This document shows, piece after piece, positions 9,575-20,315 of a DNA stretch of 64,000 bases. Origin of the DNA: Diphasiastrum complanatum. Taxonomy: Eukaryota; Streptophyta; Lycopodiopsida; Lycopodiales; Lycopodiaceae. Numbering within the stretch: position 1 is the first letter of the stretch; each line of letters starts with the position of its first letter. Position numbers and translations under genes: made by a program. Location of the stretch: NCBI GenBank assembly GCA_029204225.1, contig MU832231.1, positions 1-64,000 of the forward strand, in the 5' to 3' direction. The notes beneath the pieces were generated by a model. It worked only from the letters and a program-made list of their open reading frames with translations, was not told where the DNA came from and searched no databases.

Positions 9575-10317
9575 CTACCTAAGTTTACCATGTATTTTGA
9601 TCCATTTAAGTGAAAACTTTTCATCAATCTTGAGCTAGAAATTGTCAAGATCCATTTTCCTAGCTATCTTGTCTAATTTTGGATCAAAAGAGATCAATAG
9701 GGCATTGATTGGGTATGACCTGGTACTGTACGGAATCAGGTGCCCAGACACGTGTGAGGAACATCCAATTTTAGATTGAGAGCTCTCTCTCATTCTTGAT
9801 CCATTTATCTTGCTTGATAGCTTGTTTTGAAGCTATTTTTGTCTAGTTTCTGATGCAATCAGTTTCATTCCATTTGGTTGAGCCAATCAGAAGTTATAAG
9901 CTTTTGAAGAGGGTTAGGTAGGGCACCTAGACCTGGGTGGACACATTTGGTTTGGTCAAGAGATTGCTTGTTAGATCTCTGTTCACAGTCGTATGGTTAC
10001 CAATCTCATCTATAATGATCTAGACATTGTTTTGAGATCATAGCCAATTTGTTTCATGCAATAACATTGAGTTTGAGTCAAATTTGGTTACTTAGTGTAT
10101 TTCACACGTGCTAAGAGTAAATGATCCTAACTTTGTCTATAGTCCATCATTTGATGTGAAATAGATCTTGTTTTAGAGAGACTTGAGTAGCTAGTGAGAA
10201 TCAATTCACAAGGAGTTCCAAGATCTTTCATAGGAGGAGATAGTATTTCATTATTGGATCCTATTGAGAGTGTGTAGCAACATTTATTGTTCATCATTTG
10301 AGTTTTCTTCACTTCAA
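9575..10317 (+). other. Copia leader, non-coding
   Basis: Untranslated leader between the primer binding site and the gag ATG at 10318. No conserved frame is seen in it. Confidence 0.6.
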
Positions 10318-12011
10318 ATGGCTTCAATGAGTTCATCTTTGTTGGAACCAAGTGAAAGATTGTCCACTTCAAACTATTCAATCTGGAAGATGAGGATGGA
10401 GTCCATCTTGATCCTTCAAGACGTGATGGACATAGTTCTTGGCCTTGAAGAAGAACCACAAGTTCTTCAAGAGGTTCAAAAATACAAAAAGAGAGCTAGG
10501 ATGGCTCTCCACTACATTAAGATGAATGTCTCTAATGAGATATTGAGGGAGATAGGTACTTGTACAATAGCAAAGAAGCTTGGGATTGTCTCAAGACTAT
10601 CTATGAGGCTAATAACACCTCTAGGCTCCTCACTCTTAGAAATCAAATCTTTCAAAGTAGCCAAAAGAGTGATGAGAGTGCATCTAGTTATGTTTTGAGA
10701 GTAAAAGATATTCATAGAGAGCTTGCTTGCATTGGTGATTCCATCAATCAAAATGAGCTAGTCCAAGTCATTCTCAATGGCTTGAGAAGTGAATTTGATA
10801 ACCTTGTCCAATCCTATGCCATTAAGGAGGAGCTACCAAGTTTGGAGGCTCTCCAAAGTGTGCTAATTTATGAAAAATCAAGACAATAGTACAAGCTCTT
10901 GAGGATGGACAAGCTTTCTCTCACTCATAATGATGGCAAAGCCCTCTTCGCCAAGGACAAGCACAAAGGGAGGAGCAAGAACCACTTTCAACAATTCTCA
11001 AGCAAGGACAAAGCCAAATCCAAAGGCAAAGATGAGGAGGAAGATGATTCCTCTAATGCTTCATCATCCAAGCTCAAGAAGAAGAAGATCAAGTGTTTTT
11101 ATTGTGGCAAGAAAGGCCATTATGCCACCAATTGCTTCAAGAAGAAGAATCAACTCAAGCAAGCCAACATCACCAATGAGAAGGAAGACACTATTGCAAG
11201 TGATGGAGAGGGATCTCTTATGGTCTCTAGCTTCTCATCCACTCCTTTCAAGAAGGACGGCTTATGGTATATTGATAGTGGAGCCTCTTCACATATGTGT
11301 AGCTCCAAGGATTCTTTCTCTTCTATTGCACCTTATGATGGAGTCAAGAAATCAATATACACTGCAAATGATTTTGAATGTCCTATTGAAGGCATAGGGA
11401 ACATTCCCTTAAAGCTTGCATCCTCTAAAGTTCTTTCTCTTTCTAAAGTGCTTTATGTGCCTAAGATTACAAAGAATTTCATTAGTGTTGGCCAATTGCT
11501 TGATAATGGCCTTGATGTAAAATTCAATGTTGATACTTGTACTATCAAGAAGAGTGATGAAATACTTGCATTAGGATCTAGATTTGGAGGCATCTCTAAA
11601 CTAGATCCAAATGAATATGTGAATTCTTGTAATGTTGCTCTTGTGAACAAGCTCTCTATGGAGAAATTATGGCATAGGAGGTTGGGATATCCCAACTACA
11701 AATCTAGGCTCTCATATGTTGAAAAAGGCAAACAAGTGGATCTTGATTCCACTAATTATGTTTTTTATGTCTCTTGTGAAGAGCCAAAGAATGTACAAGA
11801 GGCACTCAATACCAAGGAGTGGTATGATGCCATGAAGCAAGAGTATGATGCATTGATCACCAAGAATACTTGGGAGCTTGTGGATCCTCCATCCAACAAG
11901 CGTGTGATTGGTTGCAAATGGGTATTTTGGATCAAGTACAATCATGATGGCACCATAAACAAGTATAAAGCAAGATTATGTGCCAAAGGATTGCCATTGC
12001 AAAGATGGTGA
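10318..12011 (+). pseudogene. Copia gag-protease, fused to RT entry by integrase deletion
   Basis: Starts MASMSSSLLEPSERL with the copia gag opening (LSTSNYSIWKMRMESIL). A frameshift near 10558 leads into the UBN2-type capsid (YNSKEAWDCLKTIYE). A stop at 10887-10889 follows. The frame then resumes with the CCHC zinc knuckle CFYCGKKGHYATNC (about 11094-11135), the protease motif WYIDSGASSHMC (about 11265-11300) and the gag-pre-integrase LWHRRLGYP (about 11668). Instead of the integrase core the frame goes straight to EEPKNVQEALNTKEWYDAM and WVFWIKYNHDGTINKYKARL, which normally precede reverse transcriptase, roughly 400-500 residues later. The frame stays open across the deletion point, so the deletion is in frame. 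It ends by frameshift at 12011. Confidence 0.85.
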
Positions 12012-12019
12012 CAATAAGA

Positions 12020-13282
12020 ATTCTTATTTCTCTTGCTTGTTTCTTTAAGTGGAAGGTGTTCCAATAAGATGTATCCAATGCTTTTCTAAATGATTATCTT
12101 GAGGAGGAGATCTATATGGAACAACCTCAAGGATTCATCAAGGATGAGTTCAAAGTGTGCTTGCTCTTCAAAAGTCTTTATGGACTCAAGCAAGCACCAA
12201 GATCATGGTATTCAAGACTTAATTCTTTCCTTATCTCACTAGGATTTACTCTTAGTGACTATGATCCTTCCATGTATCTAAAGTTTGTTGATAGTAATAT
12301 TGTCATTCTTCTAATTTATGTTGATGACATTATTCTTTGTGAAAGTTGTATCAAGCTAGTTGATGAAACTAAGCTAGCACTTGGGTGTGAGTTTAAAATG
12401 CAAGATCTAGGAGAAATACATTACATCCTAGGCCTAGAGATTGATTTTTATGAAGATCATGTTTTTATATGCCAATCTACATATGCTCACTCTATGTTGA
12501 AAAAATTCCATATGGAAAATTCTAAGAGCATAGATACTCCAATGGAGCAAATTGTAAAAGATCCTAATAAAGGTGATGAAAGATCCTTCGAGGACATCAC
12601 ACTTTTTAGGAGTTTTGTAGGCTCCTTGATTTGGCTTACCATTATTAGGCCCGATTTAAGTTTTGGTGTGCACAAATTGAGTCAATCAATGCAAGATCCT
12701 AAGATTCATCATTGGAAGATGGCCAAGAGGATTCTAAGATATGTATCTTCATCTTGTGATTATGGTCTACTTTATAAAAGTGAAGATCTATCCATTGTTA
12801 GCTACTCGGATTTGGATTTTGCAAGTGACAAGATGGATCGAAAGTCTATTAGCGCATACACTATCTTTCTTGGAGGCAATCTAATATCTTGGCTTTCCAA
12901 AAAGCAAGATACTACATCTCTCTCTCCATGTGAGGCCGAGTACAAAGCACTCACTACAACCACCAAAGAGGTGCTTTGGATCAAGAGATTATTATTGGAG
13001 CTAAAGTGCATCAAGGAATATGATCTACCAATGATCAAGTGTGATAATATCTCGGCCCAAGCTCTTGCCAATAATCCCATATTTCATGCAAGAAGCAAGC
13101 ATATAGAAGTGGCACACCATTTTGTGAGAGAAAAACTTATTGGAGGAGAAATCTATTTGGAGCATGTCAACTCGTCCTCTTGTATTGCCGATCTACTCAC
13201 CAAGCCTTTGAGAAAAAGTGCTTTCATCAAGCATAGATCTAATCTTGGAGTTACATCAAGATCAATGCTCAAATCTTCATAG
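12020..13282 (+). pseudogene. Copia reverse transcriptase and RNase H
   Basis: An open frame from 12116 (upstream part, 12020-12115, has one stop: SLACFFKWKVFQ-stop-DVSNAFLND). Copia RT motifs follow in order: EEEIYMEQPQGF, SLYGLKQAPRSWY and the catalytic YVDDIIL (about 12320), then the LGLEI region. RNase H follows with SYSDLDFASD, SPCEAEYKAL and the C-terminal HFVREKLIGGEIYLEH then IADLLTKPL, ending 18 bp before the 3' LTR. The catalytic residues visible in RT and RNase H are intact in this stretch. The first half of the polyprotein is out of frame with it. Confidence 0.9.
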
Positions 13283-13300
13283 ATAATTCTTTAGGAGGAG

Positions 13301-14065
13301 TGTGAAGAATTGAAAAAGATTATCTATGTTAGATATAGGGGTCTTATGTTTTTTATATCAAGCATCTAGGTGTAGGATGTTGATAGGACCAAATTTGGCA
13401 TAGATGGCAAATTACCCATTTCCACTTGTAATGCCACTATTCAGCCAAAATAGAGTAAGAGGCTAAACTTTTGTTTGATGAAATTTAAGAGGTCCAATAG
13501 GATTTAGAGGTGGAACCTTGAGGGGTCCAATAGTCAAAATATCCAAAACAACCAGGTCAATTGTAAATTTCAAACCAATGATTTTAACCAATACACTTGG
13601 TATCACACCTTGCGGTCGAACAACACTTTGATCGGCCATTCAAAGTGAAAATGGTCCAATAGGATTAAGAGGTGGCAAAAGTGTGGTCCAATCATAGTTA
13701 AGCATAGTGGTAGCTCGTGGATCTACTAGTATCATTGTACTTCTCATTTGAATCTAATTGATTTTGAGATTGAGTGGATTTTGTGAGTAATTGGTTTTCT
13801 AGATTTCTCTCTCTATCCGAGAGCTCATGGTGATTTTCTCTCTCTACCCGAGGAGAGCAGCTTGTTTTTACTTAGATTATTTTTGGAACACTTCCCACAC
13901 GTGTGAGTGAGAGTTGGAAGTGATTGAATGCATGTAGTAGTGTGTTTTTGCCATAGCATCAAAGATAGATCTTGAATCTCAATCTAGTCTTGATCTTGGT
14001 GCATCTACACACCTTAGGAGATCACAAGTACATGTTGTGGACAGTCCACACGTGTGAAATCAACA
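13301..14065 (+). repeat. 3' LTR of copia element
   Basis: 765 bp. Differs from the 5' LTR mainly by an extra block of about 110 bp at about 13530-13650 (starting GTCAAAATATCC) and loss of a 35-bp block near 13465. Otherwise it is nearly identical, so the insertion is not ancient. Confidence 0.9.
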
Positions 14066-14174
14066 GGCTAGATCCGGGTTTTGATCTAGGATTGTTTGGG
14101 CGGTTTGGCTCCATAGTCTCTCTTATTGTGTTCTCCTATCCTCATTTTAGAGGTTATCCCTTAGGGTCTTTACA
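14066..14174 (+). repeat. 5' LTR of non-autonomous element, second part
   Basis: Continues from the duplicated GGCTA through GATCCGGGTTTTGATC to TTAGGGTCTTTACA, matching 16688-16794. Joining it to 8501-8856, minus one GGCTA, gives a 460-bp LTR. Confidence 0.8.
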
Positions 14175-14175
14175 T

Positions 14176-14187
14176 TGGTATCAGAGC
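14176..14187 (+). other. Primer binding site, initiator-Met tRNA type
   Basis: TGGTATCAGAGC one base after the LTR end. It is complementary to the 3' end of plant initiator methionine tRNA, the usual primer for such elements. Confidence 0.75.
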
Positions 14188-16328
14188 CCGGATAAGATGC
14201 GTCGGCTAAGATGTGGTCTTGGATGGGATGAAGGCAAGTTCTACATCGAATTGGAATTGGAGGGCACTTGGGATTTACGTCTTGGATGGAGTGCTAGTTT
14301 CTCTCAAGGGAAGTTGGATTTGAATTCACTAATTCCGGATGGAAGCATGATTAGCAAGATTGGTGGTAGAGTGCACATCTACTTATTGAAATTTTGTTAT
14401 GTTGCTTATGAATTAGTAGTTAATTCACTTTTTGATTTCATGAATCCTTGAGATGATTCCAATACTTGTAGATGATTTATGCTTATCTAAAACCTTGAAC
14501 CTGCTGGAATTATTCCATGCTAGTGAGATTTCAATAATCTGCTTTTGTTTATTATGTTTAGGTGAATTGGTTTTAAGCATGATTAAATTGTTTATTGATA
14601 GATTGTTGAGGACTAATCTATCCAGAAAAAAAAAAAGTTTTTGTAGTGCTAGTTTCTGAAACTAATTACAACATGAAGAGGATTGGAATTCTACTCTAAA
14701 ACTGATCCTCTTGAATTCATGCAAGGAACATGATAAAGTACTACAAATTACTATTGTCTCTCTAGTAGTAAGCAGTACTTAAGCAAGAAAAGAGGCTTTG
14801 TAGGTTGGTAATAGTCATGCATGCTGTGAGAATTTTGAAAAGTTTTTTTTTAAGCTTTGAGGGGATGAGTAGCGTAATCCTATTCTGTAATTCCATGTGG
14901 GAAGGTGATCTCTCTTCACGCGTTATGTGAATAGATTCTAATAATCCCATCCTTCTAGAATTGTGAAGGAAGAATTTTAGATTCCTCAAAGAAAAACAGC
15001 TGTAGACCTCGACCAGTTACTGGTCCTTGACCTGCAATCAATAGGATTGTAGTTATGAATAGAAATCAGTGTTGAATCCCTATCTCTCATTTTTTTTTGC
15101 TTAAAAGCTATTGCAGAATCAATCTAGTATTTGATTGGTTGCAAGCATGGGGCTCTTTCTTGAAAAGCACCTGTTGTCATTGACACGAAGATCTGACGAT
15201 GCTGAATCCATGTGGGGTTGAAGGGAACTGTGTGCATGTACCATGACAACCGGGAAGCGCGATCCTCTAGATCCAAAAAAATAGCAGATCTATTCTCTAG
15301 CAATGGGAGTCAGGAAGGTGTTGTGAGCTGACATTATAGTAGAAGGAACGAATGTAGACAAGTCCTTATTGACTAAAAAATCTGTAGCGTTGTTAGACCA
15401 AGTGTTTGATGTTTGATTCTCTATTGCATGTCATGTGGTTGCTTGAAGAAATTATAAGCACAACTAACTTGATAACCAGCTCGTTGGAGAAAGGTATTGG
15501 GGTTTGATGATTCTTAAGTGTGATGATTAAGTCTTGATCTATTAATTGAGTAAGAATTCAGATCAGTGTTTTGAATATCTTTACTCCAATATTTTAATTG
15601 AGAACCTATGAATTTCACAAAGGTAAGTATTTTATTTGTGAAAAATTTAATTTATCTAATGGATGCTATTCTGTTACAGTTTATGGTCTGCAGATGCTTG
15701 AGTACAATTTTTTCTTTTGATTAGATCTCTAGATATCATAGGGGACAGACAAATCTATTAAGATGAATGATTGCTATTTTTTCTTGCATATGATGTTGAA
15801 AACAGGGCTAACTAACTCATGAGAGTATCTAGCATACTTAGAGTTGTGTTTTAATCATTTTATATCTTAATGATTCTCCTAGAGATTGTAGTTGAATGAA
15901 TTATCATATATTAGAATTGGATTCTAAGGATAGTTGTACTTGGAGAGTTATGAATCATCTGCCAGAGTTGGTGGATGATTTCAGATTGTAATTATTATTT
16001 TTCTTTAACTTTAATCTCCTAAGTTAGGTAATATCTCACTCAGTGGTTCATGTAAGTATTTTACGTGAAGATGATGTTACTAACTTGTGTTGGTATAACC
16101 CAATTGAAAAAATATATCTCTTAGTGTACTTTTCAAACCAGAGTTTGTATTCCAGAGCAGAGATTAATGATTGGAAACATTTTTTTCTCTGAATACTTCT
16201 TTGATAAGTAAGTCTGATTAAGGATAATAACTTTCTAGGTTAATATTGAAAGTTAAAAGAACTGTTCCTGTAATTCTTTCATGTTTTGAGGAGCTTCTAA
16301 GGATAGAAGCAGTTTAAGGAGGGAAGAG
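14188..16328 (+). other. Internal region of the non-autonomous element, no proteins
   Basis: About 2.1 kb with short open frames only (longest around 13972-14451, which overlaps the LTR). No gag, protease, RT or integrase motif was seen on either strand. This is typical of large retrotransposon derivatives whose interior is non-coding. It ends with a purine-rich tract at about 16314-16328 that would prime plus-strand synthesis. Confidence 0.6.
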
Positions 16329-16794
16329 TGTTATGGCCATATTCAGCTAAGGACATGGAATAGTCCTAATATGGTAGACTGGCTCTCCAGTGTTCGAGAT
16401 TATTGGTCATGCCAAGGTTTAATTTCACGTCGAAACTTGTTTGTGACTAATGACCTTGAGAGGACCCAAACACTCTAATTGAGACATATGGAGATTGCAT
16501 GTATGTGTGACAAATATAGGCAGGAAGACTACATGAAGAGATGTGATCTATTTATAGTTGACCTGCATGGGTTCATGCACAAGAATCTACTCTCTATATA
16601 TTGAGGTGGAGATTCTCCTGTTGACATATTGGGTTAAGGTCACCAGTTTCTCTCTTTTCCTCTTGATTCACATGGCATGACTTGGGGGCTAGATCCAGGT
16701 TTAATCTAGGATTGGTTGGGCAGTTTGGCTCCATTGTCTCTCTTATTGTGTTCTCTTATCCTCATCTTAGGGGTTAGCCCTTAGGGTCTTTACA
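16329..16794 (+). repeat. 3' LTR of non-autonomous element
   Basis: 466 bp, TGTTATGGCC to TCTTTACA, with few differences from the reassembled 5' LTR. It is followed directly by the target duplication GAATG. Confidence 0.8.
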
Positions 16795-16799
16795 GAATG

Positions 16800-18382
16800 T
16801 TAAGTATTGCTTATTTCTTGCCTAACGAACTGTTTTGTTTAATAGACATAGTTAAAGATCAAGAAGTTAGTATTCTATTGGATTGGTAAACTGAATGAGT
16901 TGTCATTCACCCAAATTTTTACAAATATATATCTTTCAATGAGAGGAAAATATGAAGACGATTTTATTTTGGTCATATTTGGAAGATTGTTTGAACCAGA
17001 AGAAATGAGGACAGTGTTGAGTCGAGTTCACAACTCAACTAACAAAGAAAGATAAGAAGATTGTGGATCAATATATCATTCGAGATGGATTGTTATTTAG
17101 GAATGAAAAGGTTTGTGTACATGGTAATGATGAGCTCAAATGCAAGATTTTGTTTGAATGTCATGACATACTCTGTGCAGGAGATCCCGGTATACACAAG
17201 ACTCTTGACTTGGTCAAAAGAGAGTTTTATTTGCCAAAACTCAAGCCATACATCAAGTTATATGCGATTAAATGCAAGCCCTGTCAACTAGCTAAGGCTG
17301 AACGTCTTAAGGCTGGTGGTTTGTTGCATCCATTGGATATCCCTGATAAGAGATGAGAAAGTATATCGATGGACTTTTTAGTTGGACTTCCAAAGACCCA
17401 ATGGCAAAATGATTCTATTTGGGTTGTTGTGGACATGTTAACTAAAATAGCTGCGTTCATACATGTTAAGTCAACTATTAAGGCTTTTGATTTAGCCCAT
17501 ATCTTTGTAGATTATTTCGATTGTATAGACCACTGAGTGACATTGTTAGTGATAGAATTCCTAAGTTCACATGTCACTTCTGGTCAAACTGGAAACTTCT
17601 CTTAGTTTTAGTTCTTCTAATCACACTGAATCAGATGGCCAAATGCAAAGGACTAATCAGACTATGGAAGATATGTTGAGAACATATGTTTCTCACAAGC
17701 AATCTCATTGAGAAGATTACCTTCTTTTGATTGAGTTTGCATACAATAATAGAAAGCATTCTGGTACAAGTTACAATTTTTTTATGCTTATGTACGGTTT
17801 TCAACCTAGATCTCATGTTAATGTGGAGACGAAATGTATTAAGATCCATAAGGTTGCTGATTTCCTGCATGATATGCAAGAAATGTTGCAAGTGGCTAAG
17901 GATAGTACTTGGAGGACAGAGCTAAGCACTATGCCGATCTTAAGGTATCTCCCAGAGATTTTAAAGTTCATGACTGGGTATATCTTAGAACACCAAAAGA
18001 TTCTATGATGCTATGTATCGGAAAGCATTATAAACTATCTACTAGATATTGTGGACCATTCAAGATTGTACAAATAGTTGGTTCTTTAGCTTATGAACCA
18101 GATCTTCAAGGCAAATCTACTGCACACACAGTTTTTCATGTGAGCCAGTTAAAACTAAGTTTACATGAATGTGACACAATTGGATCTGATGAGGATCTAT
18201 CACCTGGAAGATCGCCTAGTGTACCTTTGGAACCTGAGAAAGTGCTCATAACTAGAGATAAACAATTGAGAAATCGTTCTATCTCTGAGTGCTTAATTCG
18301 GTGGAAGGCCCAGACTGAGGACGATGATTCGTGGGAGAGAGTTGATAGCATAAAGAATAAATTTCCTAAGTTATGCTTCTGA
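16800..18382 (+). pseudogene. Chromovirus integrase and chromodomain (broken)
   Basis: Resumes after the nested element's second GAATG. It contains the HHCC zinc domain (CHDILCAGDPGIHKTLD, then KCKPCQLAK), the core motif SMDFLVGLPKT with the first Asp, the second Asp in VSDRIPKF, then SDGQMQRTNQTMEDML. In active gypsy integrases this last motif is '(T)DGQTERVNQ', so the third catalytic acid (Glu) is Gln here. Then come IEFAYNNRKHSGTS and YGFQPRSH, GPFKIVQIVGSLAYE, and a chromodomain-like tail with LIRWKAQTEDDDSWERVD. Stops at about 17356 and elsewhere, plus frameshifts near 17520 and 17910, inactivate it. The chromodomain assigns it to the chromoviruses. Confidence 0.7.
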
Positions 18383-18410
18383 GGACAAGAGCAGTTCAAG
18401 GGACAACAAA

Positions 18411-18570
18411 TGTTCATCCATCATATAGGATTCGGCATAATCTTAGACTTGGATACACGACACTCTAGTGCTCGAGATTATTGGTTATGTCACATCATTT
18501 CGGATGGGGCGCCAAGACACACTAATTGGAGTTAGTACATGGTTTCTGACAATTGTAGGGTTGTCTTGGA
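18411..18570 (+). repeat. Start of chromovirus 3' LTR, truncated
   Basis: Begins TGTTCATCCATC after a purine-rich tract (CAAGGGACAACAAA). It shares several blocks with the LTR of the non-autonomous element (8501 and 16329): the TGTT start, CGAGATTATTGGT-ATG and GACAC-CTAATTG. That suggests the two elements are relatives. It is cut by copia integrase sequence shortly after 18550. Confidence 0.45.
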
Positions 18571-18573
18571 AAA

Positions 18574-20315
18574 ATGACAAATGAGACTTCCCATACATCA
18601 CATAACCTTCCTTATATTAGATCTACATCTAGATCTACAAAGCCTTTTCAAGTTGTACATTCGGATATTCATGGAATTACTACAATCAGCAATAGTGGAG
18701 CTAAGATGTATGTAACTTTCATTGATGATTTTAGTAGATTTTGCTGGATCTATCTACTAAAGAGAAAAGATGAAGTGTATGATGTCTTTGTTAAGTTCAA
18801 GAATGCAAGGGAGAACCAATTTTTTCACAAGGATCAAGTGCTTAAGGAGTGACAATGGTGGTGAGTACATATCTACCAAGTTCAAGGCCTTTTGTGATGA
18901 GCATGGGATCAAGAGGGAGTATACAACCCAAGGACCCCACAACAAAATGGAGTGACTGAAAGGAAGAATGGGACTGTATGTGAAAGTGCTAAAGCCATGA
19001 GATTAAGTGATAATCTTGATAAATAATTTTGGGATCAAGCTTGGTTGTGTGCCAATTTCTTGTGCAATAGGTGGCCGAGTGCTATTTTGGATGGAAGGAC
19101 ACCTTTTAAGATGCTATTCAAGAGGAGGCTGAGTGTCAACTTTCTAAGAACCTTTGGATGCACATGCTATGTCAGCATTACTCTTGATGATAGGACCAAG
19201 GATGATCCCTCTTCAAGAAAAGGTATTTTTGCTGGATATAGTGAGGTGAGTAAAGCCTACGAGGTTTACATTCCTTCTACTAACAAAGTAATTGCTGGTA
19301 GAGATGTCATTTTTGATGAGAGGAAAAAACATTCCAAAAGTGTCTTCAAGCATTATTGATGGTGATGTGTATGGATCTAACATTCTTGATGTTGATGTAA
19401 AGGATCCTACTTTAGATGGTGATGATGATGGACCTTCATCAAGGGAAAGACAAATGCTTTCAAGGCTCACATATGATGAAAAGAGTAAGCAAGTAGTTTC
19501 TGGAAATTGTGTTGCTTTCCTAACCTCTTTTGATGAACCTACAAGTGTAGATGAAGCAAGGAGTGGATCCAAGCAATGGATCTTGAGTATCAAACTCTTA
19601 TGAATAGAACATGGAGATTGGTGGAGTTACCTAAGGACAAGAAAGCTATTGGATGAAAATGGATCTTCAAGGTGAAGACAAACCAAGATGGATCTATCAA
19701 CAAGTACAAGTCAAGGTTAGTGGCAAAAGGATATGCTCAAGAACAAGGGATTGACTATGATGAGTTGACTATGATGAGACCTTTGCACCCATGGCAAAGA
19801 TGGTAAGCATTCGAGTCATCATCTCACTTGTTACTCTTTATGGATGGGACCTATGGCAATTGGACATTACAAATGATTTTTTGAATGATGATCTTGAGGA
19901 GGAAGTGTACATGGAGCAACCCGAGAGCTACATTTCTTCTACAAAGCCAAATTATGTGTGTCTTCTACAAAAGAGTTTGTATGGCCTTAAGCAAGCACCA
20001 AGGAGTTGGTATGCTAAGTTTAACACTTTTTTACTCTCTCAAGGCTTTGTTATGAGTGAGTATGATCATTCACTTTATTATAGGTTTGTTGGAAATGATG
20101 TTATCATCTTGCTAATCTATGTGGATGATATCATCTTGAGTGGCAGAAACAATCAAGATGTGGAGGATATCAAAATTGTTCTTAAGAAGGGATTTGACGT
20201 GCATGATCTTGGTTACTTGCATTACATTTTGGGAATAGAAGTCAATAGATCTTCTCAGCCTACTTTCATTTGTCAAGAGAAGTATGCTAATTCTATTCTA
20301 GAAAGATTTCATTCA
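18574..20315 (+). pseudogene. Truncated Ty1/copia integrase-RT fragment
   Basis: A second copia, truncated at both ends. Integrase core: HSDIHGITT (first Asp), [22 protein letters not shown] (second Asp), then TERKNG (Glu). The C-terminal part includes FGCTCYVSI and then RKGIFAGYSE. RT: a short duplication of GACTATGATGAG near 19758-19780 shifts the frame, then LDITNDFLNDDLEEEVYMEQP, SLYGLKQAPRSWYAK and YVDDIIL. Homology breaks off abruptly after the ILERFH motif at about 20315, so RNase H and the 3' LTR are missing. A stop (DK-stop-FW near 19026) and frameshifts at about 18843 and 19352 inactivate it. It joins the truncated chromovirus LTR on the left. Confidence 0.85.

Larger units (their letters stand above)
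8857..14065 (+). mobile_element. Ty1/copia retrotransposon, TSD GGCTA, integrase deleted
   Basis: Innermost element of the nest. The 5' LTR is 8857-9562 and the 3' LTR 13301-14065. Both start TGTGAAGAATTG and end GAAATCAACA. The flanking 5-bp duplication GGCTA lies at 8852-8856 and 14066-14070. A primer binding site lies at 9563-9574 and a purine tract TTTAGGAGGAG at 13290-13300. The interior encodes gag, protease, part of the gag-pre-integrase domain, reverse transcriptase and RNase H, but the catalytic integrase core is missing. Gag and RT frames are also broken, so it is dead by itself. Confidence 0.9.
8501..16794 (+). mobile_element. Non-autonomous LTR retrotransposon (LARD-like), TSD GAATG
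   Basis: The LTRs begin TGTTATGGCC and end TCTTTACA. The 5' LTR is 8501-14174 but is split by a copia insertion; without it the LTR is about 460 bp. The 3' LTR is 16329-16794 (466 bp). Both ends are flanked by GAATG (8496-8500 and 16795-16799). A primer binding site follows the 5' LTR (14176-14187) and a purine tract AAGGAGGGAAGAG precedes the 3' LTR. The internal region, about 2.15 kb, has no retrotransposon protein, so it must depend on another element. LTR similarity to the chromovirus it sits in suggests it derives from that lineage. Confidence 0.8.
7692..18570 (+). mobile_element. Ty3/gypsy chromovirus, split by nested insertion
   Basis: Outer element of a three-level nest. The gag lies at 7692-8500 and the integrase plus chromodomain at 16800-18382, with an 8.3-kb non-autonomous LTR element between them. 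Sequence from gag up to the integrase (protease, RT, most of RNase H) is absent, because the flanks of the nested element pass directly from the gag zinc knuckle to a poor RNase H/integrase region. A purine-rich tract precedes a probable 3' LTR start at 18411. The 5' LTR was not found and the 3' LTR is cut near 18570 by a copia fragment. Confidence 0.7.
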
